Positions 9,871-16,870 of a stretch of 64,000 nucleotides of DNA are shown one piece after another (position 1 is the first letter of the stretch; each line of letters starts with the position of its first letter). The stretch is from an uncultured Bacillota bacterium (GTDB lineage Bacteria; Bacillota_I; Bacilli_A; RFN20; CAG-631), in the NCBI GenBank assembly GCA_902491575.1, contig CABUID010000001.1:1-64000 (forward strand). Reading direction: 5' to 3'. The position numbers and the translations under genes are program-made. The notes under the pieces are model-generated. The model saw nothing but the letters and a program-made list of their open reading frames with translations. It was not told the DNA's origin and searched no databases.

Positions 9871-10740
9871 TCATTTTAAATATTGTAATGCTGTTGCTAT
9901 CAAAGCTAAACATCTATTAAAAAAGTAATCATAATATTGGATATCAGTTATCTCGATTTTACCTATTTCATGATGCCTAATGCGGTATTTATTTCCAATT
10001 TCAGTCAAAGCCTTAAATTCCTCATTAAACAAAACAGTATATTCTTCTTTTCCATTAGACATATCACCAATTATCTTTTCAACAGACTGCTTTTTGTCGG
10101 ATGAATAATATGTCTTCAATCTCTCAAGAGCATCCCATAGTTTTTCAACAGCATCTCTGCGAGCTGAAGAGTTTGATTGTCTATGCTTAATAATAGAATC
10201 ATTAATTAAATCCTGTAAGCCTTGCTCCAGCTCTACCATTTTTTCTGCAGGCAAATCAAAATACACCTCTGCATCAACACGCTGATTTATTTGTCCGTTT
10301 TTTAAACAAAAAGTTACACCATCATCTTCAAGTGATTGATTTATTGATTTAGTAAATGCTTTTCTCTCATCTTTTGACAAAAATTTATACTGAAGTTCAA
10401 TAATATCAAATAAGAATGGTGTAAATTGCCCTGCCAACATATTTAAATCTATCAATCCCATCCAATTACTCACATTAAGATGTGGATAATCAAATAAACT
10501 ATTAAAATAATCTATAGAATACTCTAAGACATTAGAATCAATACTTTTATTAGAATATCTACTCTCTTTTAATTCTATTGGTTCCGCAAACTCCTCCATA
10601 ATTTTTGCTAAATGTAATTTTTGAAAAAATGTGACATTTGCACTAATATTATCCGTCCATTGTTCTTCAATCGAAACAAGTTCTGCAAAACGAAATGAAA
10701 ATAAACTATCTCGAATTTTGACTTTTTCACTCTTCGCCAT
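9871..10740 (-). CDS. Abi/HEPN-like protein embedded in the hsd operon
   Basis: 289 residues, no signal peptide or membrane helix. It is not a standard type I RM subunit. The C-terminal 110 residues (RRDAVEKLWDALERLK..., then LTEIGNKYRIRHHE, then YYDYFFNRCLALIATAL) resemble the HEPN-like C-terminal domain of AbiJ-type abortive infection proteins. The arginine-histidine cluster RIRHHE sits where the catalytic R..H would be expected. The N-terminal 180 residues are helical and not recognised. The gene overlaps the hsdS end by 14 bases and is followed 45 bases later by the hsdR start, so it is translated as part of the RM operon. An RM-linked RNase or a back-up abortive effector is plausible; this is inference. 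Confidence 0.6.
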   Translation of the reverse strand: MAKSEKVKIRDSLFSFRFAELVSIEEQWTDNISANVTFFQKLHLAKIMEEFAEPIELKESRYSNKSIDSNVLEYSIDYFNSLFDYPHLNVSNWMGLIDLNMLAGQFTPFLFDIIELQYKFLSKDERKAFTKSINQSLEDDGVTFCLKNGQINQRVDAEVYFDLPAEKMVELEQGLQDLINDSIIKHRQSNSSARRDAVEKLWDALERLKTYYSSDKKQSVEKIIGDMSNGKEEYTVLFNEEFKALTEIGNKYRIRHHEIGKIEITDIQYYDYFFNRCLALIATALQYLK

Positions 10741-11854
10741 AACTTGGTTTATCCTCCAAAGAACCTTTAATTAAAATCGGGCAGATATTTTTTATTTGTT
10801 GTTTTAATTGCTCGTTGATTTCTTTTCGTAATATGTATGCGTTAAAAATATCAACGATTGCTTGTTGAACACTGATATCTGGATATGGTATTTCTAATTG
10901 ACACAATTCATCAAAAGGCAGAACATCTCTTGTTGAACCCCACGCATTGAATCCACATTTTCTTTGAGTTTCTTCTCGACTCATCCATAACATAAGATAC
11001 TCAGGTATTAATTTGGTTTCGTCATTTACTTTAAATACAGTATAAGATCCTGAGATAAAACAAGTTGGACCTTTTCTTAACGCAATAGGAAGTTTTGTTC
11101 CGTTACACTTTACAACTTTATTGAAAGCAAACTCTCTATCATGAACTATTTTTCCGCTCTCTTTATCTTCAGCTTCACGCTTCGCAGGAATAAATTGTAG
11201 ATTGACATCTACTCCTTGAGCTAGTGTAATTTCTCCATCATTTTTTTCGCTAAGTTCTGCAATGAATTGACCTATAGGTTTAGTGTTAACAGTCTTTTTA
11301 AGATTTTCTACAAAGCCATCACAAACAAGTTTTAAGTCCTCAAGACCTGTTTCATATGCAACTTGATTGTCAACCATACCTTTGTAGATTTCAACATATT
11401 TTCGTTGTATTTCAATTGGCGGCAATTCAAAATCAATATCACACATATCTTCCCATGAAAATGTCTCTCTTGCACTACCCCATGAGTTAAAACGTGAATA
11501 TCTATCAAACTCAGATCTGTTAAAATACATAAATAGATATAGAGGATTCAAAATATCGGTTCTTTCTATATAAAAAACTATTGAAATAGAAGAAACAAGA
11601 TATTGTTGATTAGACATATTAAATGCGAGAGAAATTTTATCGCCTCTGCGTGAAGTATCTGTAACATATGCAAAGAAATATGGATTAACAACCTTGTAAT
11701 TTTTTAAAGAAACACCATCCATATCTGCCTTCGTTTCAATAAACTCTCTTTGAGTAGAGATGCCTCTAACATCATCCAAAGTCAAAATTTCACCTGCATT
11801 TTTTAATGAACTTTGCTTGATTAACTTTCCAAGTTTAATCTTCGTCAATGCCAT
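10727..11854 (-). CDS. hsdS: Type I restriction enzyme, HsdS specificity subunit
   Basis: DNA-recognition subunit that pairs with HsdM for methylation and with HsdM/HsdR for restriction. About 375 residues with the usual two half-repeats. Each holds a target recognition domain followed by a conserved coiled-coil spacer: FNSWGSARETFSWEDM then ELPPIEIQRKYVEIYK, and FNAWGSTRDVLPFDEL then PYPDISVQQAIVDIFNAY. The internal ATG at 11854 is preferred because AGAGG lies eight bases upstream; an in-frame ATG at 11875 has no RBS. The gene overlaps the end of hsdM by 20 bases. The target sequence cannot be read from the protein. Confidence 0.93.
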   Translation of the reverse strand: MALTKIKLGKLIKQSSLKNAGEILTLDDVRGISTQREFIETKADMDGVSLKNYKVVNPYFFAYVTDTSRRGDKISLAFNMSNQQYLVSSISIVFYIERTDILNPLYLFMYFNRSEFDRYSRFNSWGSARETFSWEDMCDIDFELPPIEIQRKYVEIYKGMVDNQVAYETGLEDLKLVCDGFVENLKKTVNTKPIGQFIAELSEKNDGEITLAQGVDVNLQFIPAKREAEDKESGKIVHDREFAFNKVVKCNGTKLPIALRKGPTCFISGSYTVFKVNDETKLIPEYLMLWMSREETQRKCGFNAWGSTRDVLPFDELCQLEIPYPDISVQQAIVDIFNAYILRKEINEQLKQQIKNICPILIKGSLEDKPSYGEE

Positions 11855-13487
11855 ATCCAATACCTCTAAAGGCATTAACCAACATTTTCTGCGATGCCTT
11901 TTCTTTTACCAACACTGCTTTCATTTCATTTTGAATACGTGTCATTTCGCTTTCATAGTCAATATCTAAATCGTGATCAATAAAATCGATATATTTACTA
12001 GGAGTAAGCACCCAGCCTTGTCGTTCTACGCTTAACCCTTCTTCGCCATTTTCTTTAAACCACTTTCTTGTTTTTACTGATTTGCAAAGTTCCGGTACAT
12101 CTACATAAAGAGAGGTATCAACACTTTGCCAGTTGTTATAAATAGTTTTTATACGTTTAATTTGGTCTTTTGTAAGAATTGTCTTTTTCTTGCTCTTCCC
12201 TTTATCAATTTCAATAACGCCAACATTTTCATTCCAAGTTCTCAAATCCATAAATAAGATTTCGCCACGTCTATCTCTCACTTTACGTCCATTAACTTCG
12301 CCTGCACCTTTATTCATATTAAGAATCCAAAGCGTAACAGAAATGTCAGTTGTATAGAACATGTCACGAGGTAAAACAATGATGGTCTCAACCTTATCTT
12401 TTATAAGAATATTTCTTCTAATTTCATCATCATCGCTATCACCAAGGGCACCATTTGCAAGCAAGAAACCTGCAATACCATGGTTAACATCAAGTTTTGA
12501 AATCATATGAAGAATCCAAGCATAGTTAGCGTTAGATTCTCTAGGCACTCCATAGCCTGTCCAACGAGAATCTTTGGTAAGCGTATCCGTCCACCATCTC
12601 TTAAGATTAAACGGAGGATTTGCCATAATAAAATCAACTTTCTTATCCTTGTGTTGATCATCAGTAAAAGTAGAGGCATTCTTTTTACCTAAATTGTGTG
12701 CTATACCACGAATTGCAAGATTCATTTTGCAAAGACGCCATGTTTCTTGAACACTCTCTTGTCCAATGATAGAAATTGCTTTTTTATTACCTTTGTGTTC
12801 GTCTACAAATCTCATTGACTGAACAAACATACCACCAGAGCCACAACAAGGATCGTAAACAGTGCCGGAAAATGGTTCAATCATTTCTGCAATTAATTGA
12901 ACAACACAAGCTGGTGTATAAAATTCACCGTCTTCTTTCGTTCCGGAAGCAGCATATAATTGTAAAAAGTATTCGTAAGTTCTACCAATAAGGTCCTCCA
13001 CCTGAAATCTTTCTTCGGATATTTGATTTACATTATCGATTAAACTCTTTAATTTTTCTTTGCTTGCTCCAAGAGTTACAAAGAGATTCTTCGATAATGT
13101 ATCCTTCAATGGTGGATTGGCCGCCTCCAATTCCTTTAAGGCTCTATCAAGTTTTACTGCAACATCATTGTCACCAGCATGAGAAACAATATAAGACCAC
13201 CTTGTTGACCATTCTTTATCATCTTTAGTTAAATTTTGAGGAAGATAAAAAACATTATCAGCGTTATAAAATGCTACATTTTCCAAGAAAACAGGATTAT
13301 CTCCATACTTTGCAATAAGCTCTTTTCTTCTTTTGGAAAACTTATCACCTGCAAACTTTAAAAAAACGAGACTTATAACCGCATCCCTATTCTTATCTAA
13401 ACTACTTACACCACGGAGGTCTACTCTACAATTCCACAAAACCTGTTCAAGTGTTAATTCTTGTGCTTTTTTAACTGCTTTTGCCAT
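11835..13487 (-). CDS. hsdM: Type I restriction enzyme, HsdM methyltransferase
   Basis: N6-adenine DNA methyltransferase of the type I complex, 550 residues. The N-terminal helical domain (residues about 10-170) begins LEQVLWNCRVDLRG. The SAM-binding motif I DPCCGSGGMF lies at about 212-221 and the catalytic NPPF at about 290-293. These identify an intact gamma-class enzyme. The start two bases after the XRE stop codon uses GGAGG encoded inside the XRE gene end, so the two are translationally coupled. The stop overlaps the hsdS start. The gene looks less A+T-rich than the Avs-like gene further along the operon. Confidence 0.95.
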   Translation of the reverse strand: MAKAVKKAQELTLEQVLWNCRVDLRGVSSLDKNRDAVISLVFLKFAGDKFSKRRKELIAKYGDNPVFLENVAFYNADNVFYLPQNLTKDDKEWSTRWSYIVSHAGDNDVAVKLDRALKELEAANPPLKDTLSKNLFVTLGASKEKLKSLIDNVNQISEERFQVEDLIGRTYEYFLQLYAASGTKEDGEFYTPACVVQLIAEMIEPFSGTVYDPCCGSGGMFVQSMRFVDEHKGNKKAISIIGQESVQETWRLCKMNLAIRGIAHNLGKKNASTFTDDQHKDKKVDFIMANPPFNLKRWWTDTLTKDSRWTGYGVPRESNANYAWILHMISKLDVNHGIAGFLLANGALGDSDDDEIRRNILIKDKVETIIVLPRDMFYTTDISVTLWILNMNKGAGEVNGRKVRDRRGEILFMDLRTWNENVGVIEIDKGKSKKKTILTKDQIKRIKTIYNNWQSVDTSLYVDVPELCKSVKTRKWFKENGEEGLSVERQGWVLTPSKYIDFIDHDLDIDYESEMTRIQNEMKAVLVKEKASQKMLVNAFRGIGYGIDED

Positions 13488-13489
13488 AA

Positions 13490-13693
13490 TTATTTTTCAA
13501 CCTCCATTTGAATATTATTTTGTTCACATATTAATCTAATTTTCTCTTTGACAAGTCTAGTTGGTTCATATTTGCCATTTTCCCAACGATTAACAGAAGT
13601 AAAAGAAACACCCAATATTTCAGCTAAAGCTGATTGTGATAGATCTAATATTGCTCTTAATTTAATTATAGTTGCAGGATAGTCTACTTTCAT
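13490..13693 (-). CDS. Small XRE-family regulator heading the defence operon
   Basis: 67 residues, almost entirely one helix-turn-helix domain: KLRAILDLSQSALAEILGVS then FTSVNRWENGKYEP. This is the Cro/XRE fold with a recognition helix centred on VNRWENG. Strong RBS AAGGAGG eight bases before the ATG. It is the first gene after the promoter at 13733-13761. The position matches controller proteins that time expression of restriction and modification genes. In type I systems such a leading regulator is often present, and here it would act on everything through the Avs-like gene. Autoregulation is inferred from position only; no palindrome stands out in the short leader. Confidence 0.8.
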   Translation of the reverse strand: MKVDYPATIIKLRAILDLSQSALAEILGVSFTSVNRWENGKYEPTRLVKEKIRLICEQNNIQMEVEK

Positions 13694-13732
13694 AAATTAT
13701 TCCTCCTTACGAATTATTAAACTATATAAAAA

Positions 13733-13761
13733 ATTATAGCACTTTTTTGAGAAAAATACAA
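13733..13761 (-). promoter_or_regulatory. Promoter of the defence operon
   Basis: Minus strand: TTGTAT at 13756-13761, a 17-base spacer and TATAAT at 13733-13738, placing the transcript start about 30 bases before the XRE gene. It is the only sigma-A-type promoter with near-consensus elements seen ahead of the seven genes. The genes then run with gaps of 45 bases or less, so it probably serves the whole operon. Confidence 0.6.
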
Positions 13762-14132
13762 GAAATTTGACAGAATAAGTCAAGACTAAAATGAAACTTT
13801 TATCAAACTTTTTTCTGTAGTAATGCCTATCATTACATAGTTAATTGAACAAAAAAAGCCTGCAAAGTAGTAAGTAGCACTCATGCAAGACTTAAAAAAT
13901 GTAGTAAACAAAGAAAATTGTCTTTTAAACAACAGGAAAAAGATGCTACCTCCTTATCAAACCCATTCTTATTAAACAAAAAATTAATTCATTAGTATGT
14001 AGTTGACCTTTCGCTTGATAGTAGGGGCTTTCGCCTGACTGTTGATTTTGATTGAATATAATTGCCTTAAAAATTGTGCTTAACATGCTCTTGCTATAAC
14101 AAATTACCTCCGAGTTTGAACCAAAAATGGCA

Positions 14133-14237
14133 AAAATCAGTCGAAAATAGTTCAAAATCACTAAAAATGGCAAAAAAAGGTTTGACAATTGAAAATCTAC
14201 TCAATTTTCTTTGTATCAAAACTATATGTTTTTAATG
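14133..14237. repeat. Dispersed repeat, copy A
   Basis: About 105 bases that closely match 23186-23293, from CAGTC..AA..A through AAAATCACT and GTATCAAA to CTATATGTTTTTAATG. The inner 50 bases also match 21553-21604. It contains a small hairpin, TTGAAAAT paired with ATTTTC. Identity estimated by eye is above 80 percent with copy B. It is not coding in any consistent frame. The copies bracket the stretch 14,240-23,190 and may be ends of a former mobile element. Confidence 0.6.
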
Positions 14238-14328
14238 TCTTGATTAGACTGCTCTAATACTAATAAAAGTAAAAAAAAGACAGCACCTATACAAAAAAAC
14301 AACTGATCCTATACAATATAATAAAAAA

Positions 14329-14354
14329 ATGAATAGTTACCGCCAACTATTCAT
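14329..14354 (-). terminator. Terminator of the HNH nuclease gene
   Basis: Stem ATGAATAGTT / AACTATTCAT with a six-base loop. On the minus strand it is followed by seven T residues. It lies 30 bases after the HNH stop codon. Confidence 0.75.
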
Positions 14355-14383
14355 AATTCATTACTAGGAGGTTCTAAGCATCT

Positions 14384-15340
14384 CTAGTCTCCGCTTACCT
14401 CCCTTTCTAAATTTCTTGATAATTTTGTATATGTATAATTATATTTTTGATATATGTAATTACTAAAATCTAAATCTGGTTCTCTTGCTTTAGCTTCAGT
14501 ATTTATATAAACAAGTTCATTGATGTACAATGAATTGTTCATATTGCCATTAATACTGTTGAAATTGATTTTTTGGGTTTCAATGTACATTTCTTGCTTT
14601 TCTTTAAAGTAATTTACTTGAAAACAAATCTCATAGTTATCAACATATTTCATAGGAAGAAAATATTCTTCAATATATGTATTCAATAAGATACATTTAT
14701 CTAATAATTTTGAAATATCTTCTTTCAAAGCCATATTATAGTTTTTTGCTATAATTCTTGTTTCAGTACTCCAATAATTATTAGACATCGTATATGAAAC
14801 ATTCTCTTCATCAAGGAATTTTTCAATAAAATCAATGACTGCAGTATTGCTAACATTTTTCAATCTTATAAGAACAGATCCTACAAATCTTGATTTATTT
14901 TGAAGTCCCTTTAATTTTTTAAAAAATCTAATTCCAGATGCTGAATCCATGAAGTTAACTTCATCTTCTGTTGATTGTAGTTTCTTTTTTTTACTTTTTT
15001 TTACTTCACGAATTTCATAGTGATTTTCGACCTTAACAATCTCAAATGAAATACCATTTGCTTTAAAAGCAGGAAATCTATCCGCTTTCTCATCGTTAGT
15101 CAATATATGGCAAATTATCAAATTGTAATCTGCTGTTTTTCCACCTCTACTTTGTGGAAGAATATGATCGACATTCCACCCATAGTCGCTTCCTCGGTCA
15201 TTATAAGCCCCTTTAACAATAATTCTACCTGTAAAATCTTTTACTTTTGTTTCCTTGCCAAAAGACTTATTCCAAAGACGCATTGCTGTTTCTTTGTTTA
15301 AATCCATAAATTTCGCTTTTTTCTTTTCCATTTTTTCCAT
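14384..15340 (-). CDS. HNH endonuclease family protein
   Basis: 318 residues. The HNH domain lies near the N-terminus (about 40-90): YGWNVDHILPQSRGGKTADY then NLIICHILTNDEKAD. This gives the conserved DH, the asparagine and the downstream N/H/K positions of a beta-beta-alpha-metal nuclease. It is preceded by LNKETAMRLWNKSFG...DFTGR, a zinc-finger-like lead-in seen in Firmicutes HNH proteins of this group. The remaining 220 residues, starting with a lysine-rich linker KKSKKKK, are not recognised. It is not IscB or Cas9: no RuvC motifs are seen. The start is uncertain, since AGGAGG lies 20 bases before the first ATG and an in-frame TAG between them excludes an earlier start. It sits between the defence operon and tRNA-Leu, so a defence or mobile-element role is possible. 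Confidence 0.75.
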   Translation of the reverse strand: MEKMEKKKAKFMDLNKETAMRLWNKSFGKETKVKDFTGRIIVKGAYNDRGSDYGWNVDHILPQSRGGKTADYNLIICHILTNDEKADRFPAFKANGISFEIVKVENHYEIREVKKSKKKKLQSTEDEVNFMDSASGIRFFKKLKGLQNKSRFVGSVLIRLKNVSNTAVIDFIEKFLDEENVSYTMSNNYWSTETRIIAKNYNMALKEDISKLLDKCILLNTYIEEYFLPMKYVDNYEICFQVNYFKEKQEMYIETQKINFNSINGNMNNSLYINELVYINTEAKAREPDLDFSNYIYQKYNYTYTKLSRNLEREVSGD

Positions 15341-15360
15341 GCGGAAAAGATATCTCTAAC

Positions 15361-15480
15361 CTCCTATAGATGTCAATCCAATAAATGCATGTGACAAACC
15401 ATAGGGCGGCCTATTGCTATAAACCTCAAAGGGTAATCCTCATAATAGCATTACAGAAGATTAGTTCATCAACTTTCTAT
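15361..15480 (-). other. Long structured leader of the HNH gene
   Basis: The 5' region of the HNH gene is less A+T-rich than its surroundings and holds two adjacent inverted repeats: ATAGG/CCTAT around GCGG at 15402-15415, and GCTAT/ATAGC at 15417-15450 enclosing further G/C-rich pairs (CCTC, AGGG). A strong AGGAGG follows at 15361-15366, too far from the annotated ATG. It may be a regulatory leader or a guide-like RNA. No known family is recognised. Confidence 0.35.
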
Positions 15481-15753
15481 GAAAGCATTCAGATTCATTG
15501 AATTGCAATATTATTTTACTACAAAAAACATTTTTCTACAATACAGCAAAAAGTTTTATGATTTTAAACTCAAATCCGTATGGTATTACGGGGTTCGTTT
15601 CCACCCTGCTCCGCAACTTACAATTTATAGATAGAATTGCTATTTTACCCCATAAAAATGATTCTCTCAATTTATAATCATCGTTCTCTATAAAATACCC
15701 ATGGTTCACAAAGTTAAACATCTTCCACGAAAAGGTATCAAAACGAAAAAAAA
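15481..15753. other. Region without recognised gene
   Basis: No gene is supported. A 73-codon open frame on the minus strand (15536-15757) has no RBS and no recognisable domain. A relatively G/C-rich patch at about 15575-15625, with a GGGT/ACCC hairpin, stands out from the A+T-rich background and could be a remnant of a structured RNA. Its identity is unknown. Confidence 0.35.
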
Positions 15754-15781
15754 TCACTCTATTATTCTAATAATAGAGTGA
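15754..15781 (-). terminator. Terminator after tRNA-Leu
   Basis: Near-perfect stem TCACTCTATTATT / ATAATAGAGTGA with a three-base loop, followed on the minus strand by eight T residues. It lies 12 bases past the tRNA 3' end. Confidence 0.8.
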
Positions 15782-15793
15782 CAGTCTCTTAAA

Positions 15794-15879
15794 TGGTGGA
15801 ACCGGTGGGATTTGAACCCATAAGCTTAATAAGCATTAGAATCTGAATCTAACGTGTATACCAATTTCACCACGGTTCC
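15794..15879 (-). tRNA. tRNA-Leu (anticodon CAG)
   Basis: 86 bases including an encoded CCA. Acceptor stem GGAACCG pairs with CGGTTCC, with A as discriminator. The anticodon arm TTAGA-TTCAGAT-TCTAA gives anticodon CAG, reading CUG. The long variable arm (GCTTATTAAGC) is the class II feature expected for leucine. T-loop TTCAAAT. All stems are paired, so the gene looks functional. Confidence 0.95.
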
Positions 15880-15943
15880 AACTTTTATAAAACTAACACA
15901 ATCCATAAAAAAAATCAATATTAATACTTTTAAAATAGATATT

Positions 15944-16399
15944 TTACAATTTGTATCGATACATTCGACTAAAACTAGAATCATTGTTTTCAACCATACA
16001 ATAAAATTCCCAACCATATCTTTCGTAAAATGAAAGATGGTCAGTGAGTAAGTATAAAAATTTATATGAAGTGTTTTTAAAATCATTGCATATAAAATTT
16101 AATAATTTACCAGCAATTCCTTGATTTCTAAAATTTTTTTCCACATATACTGCACATACATTTGGTGTTAAATCTTTTCTTTGATGAAAATCATTTTCAA
16201 TTACACCAATACCAGCGATAATTTTCTTTTTCATTAAAACGATGTACCATTGAGGAACTTTTCCTTTATTTTGAATACTCATAATCATACTTTCTAAATA
16301 AGTTTTAAAAGGTATATTCCATTTCTGATGAAACCATTTTGCTGCTTTAAGAATTAATTCACTATGTTCTGTTATTTTGACAATTTCATATTCGTTCAC
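15944..16399 (-). CDS. GNAT family N-acetyltransferase
   Basis: 151 residues, a single GNAT domain. The acetyl-CoA pyrophosphate loop reads FRNQGIAGKLL (residues about 91-101), preceded by the beta-4 strand PNVCAVYVEK. The C-terminal FYERYGWEFY motif is also typical. The family transfers acetyl groups to amines; the substrate here cannot be told. The start is a GTG at 16399, eight bases after the stop of the upstream FakA-middle-domain gene, using AAAAGGG at that gene's end as RBS. The two therefore form a small coupled operon. Confidence 0.85.
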   Translation of the reverse strand: MNEYEIVKITEHSELILKAAKWFHQKWNIPFKTYLESMIMSIQNKGKVPQWYIVLMKKKIIAGIGVIENDFHQRKDLTPNVCAVYVEKNFRNQGIAGKLLNFICNDFKNTSYKFLYLLTDHLSFYERYGWEFYCMVENNDSSFSRMYRYKL

Positions 16400-16407
16400 G
16401 TTTCTAT

Positions 16408-16659
16408 TTACCCTTTTAAACCACGTGATTGTCTATCCATGTCTTCCAACACAATATCATAGATTTCGCCTAAAGATGCACAATATTTTAAAACTTCCCA
16501 AGGAGCATTGGTATGAAAATGTATTTTTATGATTTCATCATCTCCAACGACTAGTAAACAATCACCTTTAAAATTCTTTGAAATATATTCAATAATTGCA
16601 CTTGAATCAAGATTTTTACCTTCAATTAATAATTGAGTGTCATATCTATATTCTATCAT
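16408..16659 (-). CDS. Stand-alone FakA middle-domain protein
   Basis: 83 residues. The sequence matches the middle domain of the full-length FakA encoded in this window at 61795-63447. EYRYDTQLLIEG aligns with EYGYCTEFILQL. Then GDCLLVVGDDEIIKIHFHTN aligns with GDSIVAFKDDDIVKVHVHT. PWEVLKYCASLGEI aligns with PGEVINYCQKFGEY. The paired histidines (HFH) correspond to the HVH metal-binding pair of that domain. Small proteins of this kind are sometimes annotated as 'kinase to dihydroxyacetone kinase'. It lacks both the DhaL ATP-binding domain and the DegV-binding part, so it cannot be a kinase by itself. Strong RBS GGAGG. It is coupled to the GNAT gene. Confidence 0.75.
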   Translation of the reverse strand: MIEYRYDTQLLIEGKNLDSSAIIEYISKNFKGDCLLVVGDDEIIKIHFHTNAPWEVLKYCASLGEIYDIVLEDMDRQSRGLKG

Positions 16660-16751
16660 TTTTTAAAGCCTCCATATACTATGATTATCATCATAATATT
16701 AACATTATTTACGCAATTAAGTAAATTACAAATATGGATTTTTTTAAGTAT

Positions 16752-16784
16752 AAAAAGTTCTAATATAAATTATCAGAACTTTTT
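16752..16784. terminator. Terminator after the ECF sigma gene
   Basis: Stem AAAAAGTTCT / AGAACTTTTT with a 13-base loop and T-rich flanks on both sides. It lies about 90 bases past the sigma-factor stop codon and upstream of the FakA-middle-domain gene. It could act in both directions. Confidence 0.65.
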
Positions 16785-16870
16785 TAAATCGTTATTTGTT
16801 TCAAATATAGCTGGTCAATTATTATTCAAAGAATGCATTTTTAATTATAGTCTTTGCATAAAGTTCGAAA

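Larger units (their letters stand above)
13762..14383. other. Intergenic stretch with repeat copy and terminator, no gene
   Basis: About 620 bases between the defence operon and the HNH gene. No convincing coding sequence is seen: an 80-codon open frame at 13946-14188 lacks an RBS and has no domain-like features. The stretch holds one copy of the dispersed repeat (14133-14237) and the terminator of the HNH gene (14329-14354). The rest appears to be remnant DNA. Confidence 0.6.

Noticed and set aside
13946..14188. 80-codon open frame on the minus strand
   Set aside because: No RBS, no domain-like features, and it overlaps the dispersed repeat copy A.
14384..15340. IscB or other RuvC-HNH nuclease
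   Set aside because: Only the HNH part is present; no RuvC motifs or arginine-rich bridge helix can be seen.
15536..15757. 73-codon open frame on the minus strand
   Set aside because: No RBS and no homology-like motif; it runs into the tRNA-Leu terminator.
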